Shown piece after piece: positions 36,368 to 45,705 of a stretch of DNA of 64,000 bases. The DNA comes from CAVYHJ01 sp963768165 [NCBI: uncultured bacterium]. Its GTDB lineage: Bacteria; UBP4; UBA4092. The translations under genes and the position numbers were made by a program. Below the pieces are notes generated by a model. That model was not told the origin of the DNA. It saw only the letters and a program-made list of their open reading frames with translations, and searched no databases. The number at the start of each line of letters is the position of its first letter. Position 1 is the stretch's first letter. Where the stretch lies: the NCBI GenBank assembly GCA_963768165.1, contig CAVYHJ010000002.1, forward strand, positions 496,001 to 560,000. The letters run 5' to 3'.

Positions 36368-36529
36368 ATGGTAATTAGAACCAAAAGAAATGAAGAAGTA
36401 GCTCAAATGAAAGATGCCAACTTTGAGCAATTCGAACCTAAAAAAGTTATCCTCCTTACGGTACTGGTATTGATACTCATTCCCATTTTATTCAAGTCTG
36501 AGTTTTGTTCACCACACTTTCCACTATGA
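36368..36529 (+). CDS. Possible small membrane protein
   Basis: A 53-residue frame with one strongly hydrophobic helix, KKVILLTVLVLILIPILF, preceded by a charged stretch. An internal ATG at 36407 gives a 40-residue form. Neither start has a clear ribosome-binding site and no family was recognised. It may be chance. Confidence 0.22.
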   Translation: MVIRTKRNEEVAQMKDANFEQFEPKKVILLTVLVLILIPILFKSEFCSPHFPL

Positions 36530-36892
36530 AGCTGTCATTTTGACTTTGGCTTTTTGCACTACATCTTTTATTTATCATTGCGCGAAGTCAGTATTGTTTT
36601 TTAGGACGACATGGGAGTATAATACCCGAATATATATGGATACTAAAAGATGGAATATTGTGAAAAAACTGGGAAGGATATTATTTTTAGAAAAATTACC
36701 GAATAACACTTAATTTTTTACATTCATAAAGCATTGGGAATAAACAGGTTACAAAAATAATGGAAAAATATTTATGATTTGTGTAAGAAAATGGCTTCGA
36801 GATGACACTATTATAGTAGGAGATTAGATGCGAATCTGACTCTTTTAACAAAAATTTCATAAAATAAGGAAAATACTCTGAGGAGGGAAAAA

Positions 36893-39800
36893 ATGAAAAA
36901 TAATAAAGCAAGAATGCTTCGACTTACTTGTATATCATTTCTCTTATCTTTTATTCTAACATTCTCTTTTAGTTCTGCCCAAAATGTGCAACTGGTGGGC
37001 CAGATGGGAGCATATAACGCAGTTGCCATCCAGGGGAATTATGCCTATATTGCCGAGAACGATAATTTGAGTATCTTGAATATTAGTACTGCTTCCAGTC
37101 CGCAGTTAATTGGATCGGTAATATTACCTAGTGGAGCCGGTGGTGTGGCGGTGAGTTCAACCTACGCTTATGTCGCGGATGGGGGTTCCGGATTACAGAT
37201 TATCAATATCAGCAACCCTGCGTCTCCCACTTTAGTAGGGTCCTATGCTACGAGCTCGATTTCTATCTATAGTGTTGCGGTGAGCGGAAACTATGCCTAT
37301 GTGGCGGAGGGGAGTTCCGGATTACAGATTATCAATATCAGCAATCCTGTCTCTCCCGCTTTGGTAGGGTCCTATGCTACGAGCTCGAGCGATGCTGTAG
37401 GTATTATCGCGGTGAGCGGGAATTATGCCTATGTTTCAGAGGGGAGTTCCGGATTACAAATTATCAATATCAGCAATCCTGTCTCTCCCACTTTGGTAGG
37501 GTCCTATGCTACGAGCTCGAGCGATGTTGTAGGTGTCGCAGTGAGTGGAAACTACGCGTATGTGGCGGATGAGAATTCCGGATTACAAATTATCAATATC
37601 AGCAATCCTGCGTTACCGACTCTGGCAGGGTCATACGCTATGCCGTTCTATGCCGTTAGTGTTGCAGTGAGTGAGAACTATGCCTATGTGGCGGGTTGGC
37701 CTTCCGGGTTACAGATTATTAATATCAGCAATCCTGCATTACCGACTCTGACAGGGTCCTATGCTACGCCGATGTATACCAATGGAGTCACGGTGAGTGG
37801 GAACTATGCCTATGTGGTATCTGCTGGGGGTTTAGGGATTCTCAATATCAGCAATCCTGTGTTACCGACTCTGGCAGGGTCCTATGTTACGCCGGGCTTT
37901 GCCGAAGGTGTCGCAGTAAGTGGAAACTATGCCTATGTAGCAAGTCAATGGAACGGATCACAGATTATCAATATCAGCACTGCTTCGTCACCGACTCTGG
38001 CAGGGTTTTGTACTACGGAAGTTGGGACCGATGGTATCGCAGTGAGTGGAAATTACGCTTATGTCGCAACTCCTTCCGGGTTACAGATTATTAATATCAG
38101 TACTACTTCTTTACCGACTCTGACAGGGTTCTATACTACGGCAGCTTGGACCAATGGTGTCGCAGTGAGCGGAAACTATGCCTATGTGGTAGAGGCAGAT
38201 TATTATTCGGGGTCATATAACGGGTTGCAGATTATCAATATCAGTAATCCTGCTTTACCGACTCTGGCAGGGTCATATACTACGGCAGACTATGCCTATG
38301 GTGTAGCGGTGAATGGGAACTATGCCTATGTGGCAGATAATAGGAACGGATTACAGATTATCAATATCAGCAATCCTTCTTCGCCTACTTTGGCAGGATA
38401 CTATGAGGGTATAGGCTTAGCCAATAGTGTCACGGTGAGTGGAAATTATGCCTATGTCGTAGGTGACGGATTACAGATTATCAATATCAGAAATCCTGTG
38501 TTACCGACTCTGGCAGGATCCTATCCGTTGTACGATTACGTTGCACAAGGTATTGCGGTGAGTGGGAACTACGCCTATGTAGCGGATGGTTGGTGCGGGT
38601 TACAGATTATCAATATCAGCAATCCTGCGCACACGACTCTGGCAGGGTACTATACTACACCGAGCTATGCCTATGATGTCGCAGTGAGTGGGAACTATGT
38701 TTATCTGACGGATTGGGAAGCCGGGTTTTGGATATTGCAGTTTACTCCATCCATTCCCCCTCCTGAGTATACTCAAATACCCGCCCTAAAATTATTCACC
38801 AATCAATCCTTAACTCCCGCTTTTGATTTGGATGATTACAACACGGGCGGTGCAGCAACTACTTATTCCATCTTGAGCAATTTCCTAGACTTAAGTTCTT
38901 TCGATAGCAGTTCCGTCAATCAAACTGGATATGGTTCTGCCACCACTGGAACGAATATCTATCTCACCGATAATGCCTACGGTGAAGGCACCGCCACCAA
39001 TGAAGTCAAATACTCCACCTACAAGATTTATAAACTTCCAGAAGTCGGATTAACCTGGGGTTTCTCCTGGGATGTGAATCTCGCCAGTTATACCTATTCA
39101 TCTTCGGGCTTAGCCATTCCCCCTTCTTTCGGCAATCCTGATGCCATCACAGTCAGTGACACAACGTTGGTCTTGGCTACATGGGTTGGCAACACTGTCA
39201 TTGAACTTACTCCCTTGCAAGCATTCTCCAGTCCTGTGGAAGTTGACGTGACGGCTTCTCCCAATGCTGTTGCGCCCTTCGGCAGTGACGTGGACGTGGA
39301 ACGCATCCAAGTCTATCCCAATCTTCTTGCCAATAATACGTTCAGTACCTCGAATGTCACTTCCATCTGGATGCCCTTGGAAATACCTCCGGGACGGTCT
39401 ACACTAGCCTCGCAACAATGGATTCCCAGTTATACGGATTCGGCCGGAACCAAAGCCAATGGTGTCTGGCAATTTACCTTTGCGGATGCCAGTAGCGGTG
39501 TGAAATCGACTCCGGCATTATCGGATTGGATTAATATTACTAACGGACAATGGTATACCTTTAGGATACGCTTAGTCGCGGATACACCGAATAACAATCA
39601 TCTTACCTACTTATATGGATATACCAATTATCCGGGTAGTGGCACCCAGACGGATATCGTCGGGAACGTGTTATTCGGCGTACCGACGGTCTGGACCTGG
39701 CAGGAAGCTCCGTTATTGGCACATGGCAGCAGTACCGCCGGGTATCCACAGTTCCAATTCAAGGCAGGGGGAGCGGGAAGTATCTATGTAGATGAGATCC

Positions 39801-40387
39801 AAATTATCAATGCCACCCCTGCGCTGATGCAAGCGCGCAGTAATACCCATTCCCATTATCTCTACGGACAATTTACTACCGGCAACGATACCACGGGCTG
39901 GGGACAGGAATTATATTATGGTGCGGTTAGCGCACCGGAGATTTCCGTTGACAACGGGTTGGTCTTAAACTTTGTGGGAGCGGGGGTTGGGACAACGGCT
40001 CAGGAAGGAATTAAATGGACAGCGAATAATGGAGTACAAGGACCGGGACATGCCTATACCTTCCCTGTCAATGTGAACCATCAAGTGGGAATCCAGTTGA
40101 TGTTGAACATAGAATCTGGAAGTTTTAACACTTTGGGTATTGTCTTGGTAGCGGCGTATGGTACCCAGACCGCAGGTCAACAAGGCATCGGTAAAATCAT
40201 TGCCGCGGCGGGGGTCGGGGCATTGGTTAGTGGAAATTACTATGCCATTGGTGAGGCGGTATACCCGTATGCTCAAGGCCAATTTGGATTACGCAGTGAT
40301 GCGCCAGGAATTTTAGAGGTCAATAACGTGGATGTTAATGTAGCCAACGACGACCCCAATTTCGGGGATGCATCCTTATTCCCGTAA
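36893..40387 (+). CDS. Secreted LVIVP-repeat protein
   Basis: A 1164-residue exported protein. The signal peptide is clear (hydrophobic residues 10-28, ending FSSAQN). Residues about 40-620 consist of 14 repeats of 36-45 residues, each with a core like VSGNYAYVADGSSGLQII followed by NISNPALPTLAGSY; this is the LVIVP-repeat beta-propeller type found in bacterial surface proteins. Residues about 630-1164 form a different, beta-rich region without recognised motif, with aromatic residues and several Gly/Thr-rich stretches (for example TSIWMPLEIPPG). A GAGGAGG ribosome site precedes the ATG and a strong terminator follows. Probable role: cell-surface adhesion or binding; ligand unknown. Confidence 0.85.
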   Translation: MKNNKARMLRLTCISFLLSFILTFSFSSAQNVQLVGQMGAYNAVAIQGNYAYIAENDNLSILNISTASSPQLIGSVILPSGAGGVAVSSTYAYVADGGSGLQIINISNPASPTLVGSYATSSISIYSVAVSGNYAYVAEGSSGLQIINISNPVSPALVGSYATSSSDAVGIIAVSGNYAYVSEGSSGLQIINISNPVSPTLVGSYATSSSDVVGVAVSGNYAYVADENSGLQIINISNPALPTLAGSYAMPFYAVSVAVSENYAYVAGWPSGLQIINISNPALPTLTGSYATPMYTNGVTVSGNYAYVVSAGGLGILNISNPVLPTLAGSYVTPGFAEGVAVSGNYAYVASQWNGSQIINISTASSPTLAGFCTTEVGTDGIAVSGNYAYVATPSGLQIINISTTSLPTLTGFYTTAAWTNGVAVSGNYAYVVEADYYSGSYNGLQIINISNPALPTLAGSYTTADYAYGVAVNGNYAYVADNRNGLQIINISNPSSPTLAGYYEGIGLANSVTVSGNYAYVVGDGLQIINIRNPVLPTLAGSYPLYDYVAQGIAVSGNYAYVADGWCGLQIINISNPAHTTLAGYYTTPSYAYDVAVSGNYVYLTDWEAGFWILQFTPSIPPPEYTQIPALKLFTNQSLTPAFDLDDYNTGGAATTYSILSNFLDLSSFDSSSVNQTGYGSATTGTNIYLTDNAYGEGTATNEVKYSTYKIYKLPEVGLTWGFSWDVNLASYTYSSSGLAIPPSFGNPDAITVSDTTLVLATWVGNTVIELTPLQAFSSPVEVDVTASPNAVAPFGSDVDVERIQVYPNLLANNTFSTSNVTSIWMPLEIPPGRSTLASQQWIPSYTDSAGTKANGVWQFTFADASSGVKSTPALSDWINITNGQWYTFRIRLVADTPNNNHLTYLYGYTNYPGSGTQTDIVGNVLFGVPTVWTWQEAPLLAHGSSTAGYPQFQFKAGGAGSIYVDEIQIINATPALMQARSNTHSHYLYGQFTTGNDTTGWGQELYYGAVSAPEISVDNGLVLNFVGAGVGTTAQEGIKWTANNGVQGPGHAYTFPVNVNHQVGIQLMLNIESGSFNTLGIVLVAAYGTQTAGQQGIGKIIAAAGVGALVSGNYYAIGEAVYPYAQGQFGLRSDAPGILEVNNVDVNVANDDPNFGDASLFP
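37140..38740 (+). repeat. Tandem coding repeats in the LVIVP gene
   Basis: About 13 direct repeats of roughly 110-140 bp. The core GGATTACAGATTATCAATAT is nearly unchanged from unit to unit, even at third codon positions in units 2-5, which suggests recent duplication or gene conversion within the array. Confidence 0.8.
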
Positions 40388-40849
40388 AGGGTATATCTAA
40401 TCTGAATTTGATAGATTATGTTAGACACCCAGAGTTTTCTCTCTGGGTGTCTATTTTCAAATCGTGGGACATTAACAATATCCAGCTTTTCTATAGTCCT
40501 ATCACGGGATATGATTCATCGTTAGTCGAAGTGAATGAAGATAAATATTCCCGGATAAAATTAGCTTTGATAAATCAACTTGTTTTGCGTCAGGAATGAA
40601 ACAACATGGATTTCTCGACGTCAAAAGAGTCAATCCTAAACTCCGTTAAATTTTGCAGTGTGGGTTTTTAGCAAATGAATGGGTCATTATGAAACAATAT
40701 ATGGGTAAAAAAATAAATTATATAAAACGCTTTGGAATATTAATGGCCTTTACTTTTATAATTAATTTGCTGTTGTTACACTGATGAAAATAATCGCACT
40801 CAAGTATCCCTTTGCATCGTCGTCAAATCTTTCTAAATTCCCGCTTTGT
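40388..40849. other. Gene-free convergent region
   Basis: Apart from the terminator, no gene or RNA was recognised in these 462 bp. A 63-codon frame at 40408-40599 reads through the terminator and is not believed. Confidence 0.5.
40423..40457 (+). terminator. Intrinsic terminator of the LVIVP gene
   Basis: AGACACCCAGAG (40423-40434), 6-nt loop, CTCTGGGTGTCT (40441-40452); 12 perfect pairs followed by ATTTTC, 36 nt after the stop codon. Confidence 0.8.
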
Positions 40850-42625
40850 TTACTGGGCCGTAAGCGGCCAAAACATTGGAACAAAATAAAGCACGACCAA
40901 CATACAGAGTAGAGCCAGGATACAGCCATTTCTCAGGAAATCGGAGAAATGATACTTTCCGGGACTATAAACCAGGGCGCAGACCGGCTCTAATGGAGTT
41001 AGAAAAGTGCAATGGGCGGCCATTGTTACAGTCATTATAAATGTTCTTGGATTCAATTGCAGTCCCACTGCCGTGGACAAGGCAATAGGCGCTATCAAGA
41101 GTGCCGCGCCAGCATTGGACATGGGTTGAGCCAATACGGCAGTCAAGATAAAAAATCCGCCTAATAAACAAATAGGTCCCCACCCGCCGATTAAATGAAC
41201 CATGATAGAGGCAAGGATTTTTGCCAATCCTGTTTTTTCCGTAGCGGTTCCCAGGGAAGTCATCCCAGCAATCAATATAATCGTTGACCAATTCACAGAG
41301 CGATAGGCGTTGTCTAATTTAATGCACCCTGTCAGAACCATCAAGAGCGCTCCAAGTATAACGCTAACTACAATGGGAACGGTTTGTAAACCTGCTAAAA
41401 CCAACATTGCTAGAAATATTCCAATTGCCACAATTGCTTTACGCCGTTTAAACCGGGAGATGGGCAATTCTTCCAACAACATGAAATCATGTCCGGTTCG
41501 CAAAGCCTCAATAGATTCTTTGTCCCCTTGAACCAACAAAACATCTCCTATTGCCAGTTTAACCTTGGATAATTTCAAACGGATCAACCGGCTGTGTTTA
41601 TACAGCGCCAATACCACCAGATTATACTGTTGCAGGAAACGCGTTTCTTTTAATGTTTTCCCTGCCAGTCCTGACAACGGAGTAATTACAATTTCCTCCA
41701 ATTTGATATTTTCATTTTCCAATCCTTGTTCTGCCAGTTTAAAATCGGGTTTAATTTCGATTCCTTGGGTCTCTTTGATTTTTAATATGTCTTCCACCCG
41801 GCATTTTACGAAAAGCAGGTCACCGGCATGGAGAATTTCATTGGGTTTGGGAATAACACGGTTCTTTTCTGGCCGGCTGATTCTAAGAACGGTCAAGTTC
41901 AATTTTTCCTGTACTTGGCTTTCGCGCAGGGTTTTCCCAACCAATGGCGACTTCTCCAGAATCAACACTTCGGTAAGATATTCCCGGAGATTATAATTTT
42001 TTTCAATGTTGACTTCTCCGCGCGCGGGGATGAACCGGTGTCCAATCAAAAGAAGATAAGCAATTCCAAAAACGGAAAGAAGCGCGCCGATGGGGGTAAA
42101 TTCAAATAAGGTAAACGGATGAAGATTATTACGCGCTAGAAAACTGTTCATTACAATGTTTGCCGTCGTACCGATAGCCGTACAGGAACCGCCGAGAAAG
42201 GACGCGAACGCCATCGGCATCAACAGTTTACCGGGATGTATTTTGCTTTGTCCTGACAATTTCATAATCACCGGGATTAAAACCATCGTCGCTGCCGTAT
42301 GGTTCATGAAAGCAGAAAGGACAGCCTCCACGATCATCACCAAAAATAGAATAATCCCAAACGATGACCCGCCGACAATTTGGATTTTATCCACGATATA
42401 ATCGGTGACGCCGGTTTCAATGAGTCCAGCGGACATAATAAACATTCCCGCAAGTATAATAATGGCAGGGTCGCCAAAACCGTTCAATGCCTCCTGCGGA
42501 GTCAGTATTTTTGTCACCACAAGGAGAGAAAGACCAATCATGGCAACCATTTCTATTGGCAGCCATTCCTTGATAAAGAGGATCATGCATCCCGTGATAA
42601 TGACGCAGACCAGCCAAATTTCCAT
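40850..42625 (-). CDS. SLC13/DASS-type transporter with two RCK_C domains
   Basis: A 591-residue inner-membrane carrier. The first membrane half (residues 1-200, starting EIWLVCVIITGCMILFIKEW) has the SLC13/citrate-transporter features SAFMNHTAATMVLIPVIMKL and AFASFLGGSCTAIGTTANI. Residues about 205-375 hold two soluble TrkA_C/RCK_C domains (LREYLTEVLILEKSPLVGKT and LEEIVITPLSGLAGKTLKET). The second membrane half ends with the ILTAVLAQPMSNAGAALLIA motif. Such proteins import sulfate, dicarboxylates or related anions with sodium or protons; the substrate cannot be told here. Sulfate would fit the siroheme/sulfite-reductase genes nearby, but this is only a suggestion. Confidence 0.9.
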   Translation of the reverse strand: MEIWLVCVIITGCMILFIKEWLPIEMVAMIGLSLLVVTKILTPQEALNGFGDPAIIILAGMFIMSAGLIETGVTDYIVDKIQIVGGSSFGIILFLVMIVEAVLSAFMNHTAATMVLIPVIMKLSGQSKIHPGKLLMPMAFASFLGGSCTAIGTTANIVMNSFLARNNLHPFTLFEFTPIGALLSVFGIAYLLLIGHRFIPARGEVNIEKNYNLREYLTEVLILEKSPLVGKTLRESQVQEKLNLTVLRISRPEKNRVIPKPNEILHAGDLLFVKCRVEDILKIKETQGIEIKPDFKLAEQGLENENIKLEEIVITPLSGLAGKTLKETRFLQQYNLVVLALYKHSRLIRLKLSKVKLAIGDVLLVQGDKESIEALRTGHDFMLLEELPISRFKRRKAIVAIGIFLAMLVLAGLQTVPIVVSVILGALLMVLTGCIKLDNAYRSVNWSTIILIAGMTSLGTATEKTGLAKILASIMVHLIGGWGPICLLGGFFILTAVLAQPMSNAGAALLIAPIALSTAVGLQLNPRTFIMTVTMAAHCTFLTPLEPVCALVYSPGKYHFSDFLRNGCILALLCMLVVLYFVPMFWPLTAQ

Positions 42626-42852
42626 AACTCCTCCCGCTCAGCACAAAAAGAAGTGTCTTATTTATTTATAGTTCAGGTTTCGTAATCCGTCAAGAAAAAT
42701 TGAAAGCAACCCTCCGGAGATAGATTGATATGCTAAAGGAGTTGAGGTTATAAACTGATTCTACCCAGCAAATTTTTTCTTTATTCAAGAAGATATGGGT
42801 AAGAAAATAAATTGTAAGAAAAGCAGGGATGGTTTATGCTATTGTGGAACTG

Positions 42853-43353
42853 ATGAAAATAATATCCGCACGGAAGAAAATAAAATCGTTGTCTGCTTTA
42901 CTCAAGGACATACGCCGGTTGCAAAAACAAGGGAAGAAGGTTGTTTTTACCAACGGGGTGTTTGACCTATTGCATATCGGTCATTTGCGGTATTTGGAGA
43001 AAGCGCGCTCGAAGGGGGATGTGTTGGTGGTGGCGATTAATACCGATGCGTCTGTTAAAGAGTTGAAAGGGAATCACCGGCCTTTGCTCCCGCAGAAAGA
43101 GAGAGCGGAATTATTAGCAGGGTTCGCGTGCGTGGATTATGTGACATTCTTTGGCGAGGATACACCATTAAAAACCATTGTGAAATTACATCCCGATGTG
43201 TTGGTGAAAGGTGCAGATTATAAGATACGCGAAATTGTGGGAGCGAAAGAAGTCGTCGGATGGGGCGGAAAAGTAAAACGGATTGCATTTATCAAGGGAT
43301 ATTCTACTACGCAATTTATCCACCGAATTTTAAATCTGAAATCCAAAATCTAA
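42853..43353 (+). CDS. D-glycero-beta-D-manno-heptose 1-phosphate adenylyltransferase (RfaE2/HldE C-domain)
   Basis: Nucleotidyltransferase that makes ADP-heptose for the inner core of lipopolysaccharide. The 166 residues begin MKIISARKKIKSL (ATG at 42853; a frame extending eight codons upstream is less likely). Signature: VVFTNGVFDLLHIGHLRYLE with the HIGH-type motif (about residue 45), LVVAINTDASVKELKG, RPLLPQKERAELLAGFACVD and VLVKGADY; the C-terminus has IKGYSTTQFIHRIL with the STT motif. The kinase half of HldE is not attached, so it must be a separate gene. The last codons lie in an AAATCTGAAATC simple repeat. Confidence 0.94.
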   Translation: MKIISARKKIKSLSALLKDIRRLQKQGKKVVFTNGVFDLLHIGHLRYLEKARSKGDVLVVAINTDASVKELKGNHRPLLPQKERAELLAGFACVDYVTFFGEDTPLKTIVKLHPDVLVKGADYKIREIVGAKEVVGWGGKVKRIAFIKGYSTTQFIHRILNLKSKI

Positions 43354-43362
43354 AATCTGAAA
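43325..43362 (+). repeat. AAATCTGAAATC simple repeat at the rfaE2 3' end
   Basis: Four imperfect 10-11-bp units (AAATCTG, AAATCC, AAAATCT, AAAATCTG) span the last codons and stop of the heptose gene and the gap to the helicase gene. The coded C-terminus, NLKSKI, is thus repeat-derived. Confidence 0.5.
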
Positions 43363-43368
43363 TTGATT

Positions 43369-45375
43369 ATGAATTATCTTGAAAACCTAAATCCCCCACA
43401 GTTGGAAGCTGTGACCAGTTTGGACAAACCGGTATTGGTATTGGCTGGTGCTGGCAGCGGGAAAACCCGTGTGATTACCTATCGGATTGCCTATGTGATT
43501 GCGGAAGGGTATTCTCAGCCGAGGGATATTTTTGCCGTGACGTTTACCAATAAAGCCGCGGGGGAAATGAAATCGAGAGTGGAAAATTTGCTGGGAAATA
43601 GCGTTCCGCGATTATGGATTAGCACGTTTCATTCGTCGTGCGTGCGAATCTTGCGGCAGCACATTGACTTGTTAGGATACAAACGGGATTTTACGATTTA
43701 TGATGAGGACGACCAAGGGCGGGTCGTGCGGCAAATTCTCAAAGAAATGAAGTATGATTCCAAACAATGGAACCCGCGCGCGATCCTTGCCAAAATATCG
43801 CAGGCGAAAAGCCAGATGATGGCACCTGAGGATATTCAGGGAGAGGAGTATCAAATCTTTTATCAAGTGGTGCGAAAGGTTTTCGCGAGATATAACGTCA
43901 TTCTGAAACAAAATAATGCCGTAGATTTCGATGATTTACTGACTCTGACCGTGCAACTATTGGAAAATCATCCAATGGTAAGGGATTATTATCAAAATCG
44001 TTTTAGGCATATTTTGATTGATGAATATCAGGATACTAATCATGTGCAATATCGTATGTTGCGGGCGTTAGCGGAAAACACAAACATGTTGTGCGCGGTC
44101 GGTGACGATGACCAGAGTATTTATGCCTGGCGGGGAGCGGATATTAATAACATTTTGAATTTTGAGCAGGATTATCCCAATGTCAAGGTTGTGAAATTGG
44201 AACAAAATTATCGCTCGACCCAGCCGATATTGGATGCCGCTAATCGATTGATAAAGCAAAATCCCCGGCGGAACAAGAAACATTTATGGACGGAAAAATC
44301 CGAGGGAATTCCTGTCATGTTTAATCAATTAAACGATGAAATGGATGAGGCGCGCTGGGTGTGTGAACAAATTTATACCTGGAAAAATCAAATGTATCGG
44401 GACTATGAGGAAGTCGCGGTGTTTTACCGCACTCATGCCCAGTCGAGGGCATTTGAAGATGCGTTTCGAGGGGCGCGGATTCCCTACGTGCTGATAGCCG
44501 GGACTCGTTTTTATGACCGGAAAGAAGTCAAGGATTTATTGGCGTATTTACGGGTGATTGTGAACCCGCAGGACGAGGTCGCTTTAAAACGGATTATCAA
44601 TATTCCGTCCCGTGCCCTCGGAGAGACGACTCTTGAGAAAATCGCGATTTTTACCACTCAAGAGAGAATCGGTTTTTATGATGCCTTGCAACGGGTTTCG
44701 GAGATTAACACCTTGTCCTCCAAAGTAAAAAGTAAAATTAAAAATTTCGTGGAACTATTGGATACTTTGCGCCAGGTATCCGCCACCAAAAACATATCGG
44801 ATTTTCTGCATTATTTGATTGATACATTGAATTATACGGATTATTTGAAAAAAGATAATCCGTTGGATAGTGAAATGCGGATTCAAAATGTGCAAGAATT
44901 GGTTTCTGCGGCGGCGGATTTTGAACTCGCCAACGATGACGGTTCGGTGTCCGCGTATTTAAATGAAATTGTGCTTTTGACGGATATAGATACCGCGCCA
45001 AGTGATGGCGGAGCGGTGCATTTAATGACGCTTCACGCGGCCAAAGGTCTGGAATTTCCGCTGGTATTTTTGGTTGGAATGGAAGAGAATATTTTCCCAT
45101 CTCTTCGTGAAAATGATATTAATTATGACGAGGAGTTGGAAGAAGAGCGCCGTTTGTGTTATGTTGGGATAACCCGTGCCAAGGAGCAAATTATCTTGAC
45201 CGCGGCAGTAGCCCGGCGGTTATACGGTCAGAAGATGTATAACGCACCGTCCCAGTTTATTGGAGAGATTGACCCGGTCTGGGCAAAATCGGGTATTATA
45301 AACAATACATCATATAAAGAAAGCATTATATCAAGGAGGAATACGACGTATGGCAGAACGTACCGAACCCGTTGA
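43369..45375 (+). CDS. UvrD/PcrA-type superfamily 1 DNA helicase
   Basis: ATP-dependent 3'-5' helicase for repair and replication-fork processing. The ATG at 43369 gives MNYLENLNPPQLEAVTSL, with the Q motif LNPPQLEAV. Other motifs: Walker A LAGAGSGKTRV (about residue 30), TFTNKAAGEMKSR (Ia), LIDEYQDTNHVQ (II), VGDDDQSIYAWRGAD (III), KLEQNYRSTQPIL (IV), MTLHAAKGLEFPLVFLVGME (V) and CYVGITRAKEQI (VI). About 669 residues; it ends shortly after motif VI, and lacks the Tudor-like C-terminal domain normally fused in PcrA. That domain is encoded by the next gene, which overlaps by 26 bp. Confidence 0.95.
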   Translation: MNYLENLNPPQLEAVTSLDKPVLVLAGAGSGKTRVITYRIAYVIAEGYSQPRDIFAVTFTNKAAGEMKSRVENLLGNSVPRLWISTFHSSCVRILRQHIDLLGYKRDFTIYDEDDQGRVVRQILKEMKYDSKQWNPRAILAKISQAKSQMMAPEDIQGEEYQIFYQVVRKVFARYNVILKQNNAVDFDDLLTLTVQLLENHPMVRDYYQNRFRHILIDEYQDTNHVQYRMLRALAENTNMLCAVGDDDQSIYAWRGADINNILNFEQDYPNVKVVKLEQNYRSTQPILDAANRLIKQNPRRNKKHLWTEKSEGIPVMFNQLNDEMDEARWVCEQIYTWKNQMYRDYEEVAVFYRTHAQSRAFEDAFRGARIPYVLIAGTRFYDRKEVKDLLAYLRVIVNPQDEVALKRIINIPSRALGETTLEKIAIFTTQERIGFYDALQRVSEINTLSSKVKSKIKNFVELLDTLRQVSATKNISDFLHYLIDTLNYTDYLKKDNPLDSEMRIQNVQELVSAAADFELANDDGSVSAYLNEIVLLTDIDTAPSDGGAVHLMTLHAAKGLEFPLVFLVGMEENIFPSLRENDINYDEELEEERRLCYVGITRAKEQIILTAAVARRLYGQKMYNAPSQFIGEIDPVWAKSGIINNTSYKESIISRRNTTYGRTYRTR

Positions 45376-45685
45376 ATTTGAACGCGGAGATAAAGTCAAT
45401 CATCCCAAATGGGGAATAGGGACGATATTATATAAAAGCGGTGCCGGAGACCACAGCAAGGTCATTGTTTTATTTCAGGACGTAGGACAAAAAACATTGG
45501 CGGTGAAATACGCCAAATTGGAAAAAATCAGTTCGTCTTCGAGCAAATCGAAAAAGGGGTCTTATGAAGAACACATCCCTCATCCTATCATTCCGGATAT
45601 TCCCGTGGAAGCTGACGATACTGTTAAAGAGGGCATAGAAGAACTTGGTGAGGATGAGGAAGAAGAAGAGGAAGAGGAACTTTAA
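45350..45685 (+). CDS. Free-standing PcrA-type Tudor-like tail (DUF3553) with poly-acidic end
   Basis: A 111-residue protein. Residues 8-60, EFERGDKVNHPKWGIGTIL followed by KVIVLFQDVGQKTLAVKYAK, match the C-terminal Tudor-like domain that PcrA uses to contact RNA polymerase. Here it is a separate gene with its own AAGGAGG ribosome site, starting 26 bp before the stop of the helicase gene in another frame. The presence of that site argues for a real split rather than a simple frameshift. The last 15 residues are almost only Glu and Asp. It may bind the helicase or RNA polymerase on its own (inference). Confidence 0.82.
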   Translation: MAERTEPVEFERGDKVNHPKWGIGTILYKSGAGDHSKVIVLFQDVGQKTLAVKYAKLEKISSSSSKSKKGSYEEHIPHPIIPDIPVEADDTVKEGIEELGEDEEEEEEEEL

Positions 45686-45705
45686 TCAACGAAAAGGATA
45701 CAAGT

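Larger units (their letters stand above)
35588..36892. other. Long gene-free region with hairpin, iterons and a possible structured RNA
   Basis: 1.3 kb without a convincing gene, between the divergent YicC operon and the LVIVP gene. It holds an 11-bp-stem hairpin (35761-35785), the palindrome TGCCAAAATGGCA near 36040, an 11-bp iteron array (36053-36096), a candidate structured RNA (36248-36366) and one tiny hydrophobic reading frame (36368-36529). Nothing was recognised in 36530-36890. Confidence 0.55.

Noticed and set aside
37140-38740. Tandem repeats considered as CRISPR or non-coding satellite
   Set aside because: The repeats keep one reading frame with a clear LVIVP protein pattern, a signal peptide and a ribosome site.
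40408-40599. A 63-codon frame after the LVIVP gene
   Set aside because: It begins without a ribosome site and passes through a strong intrinsic terminator hairpin.
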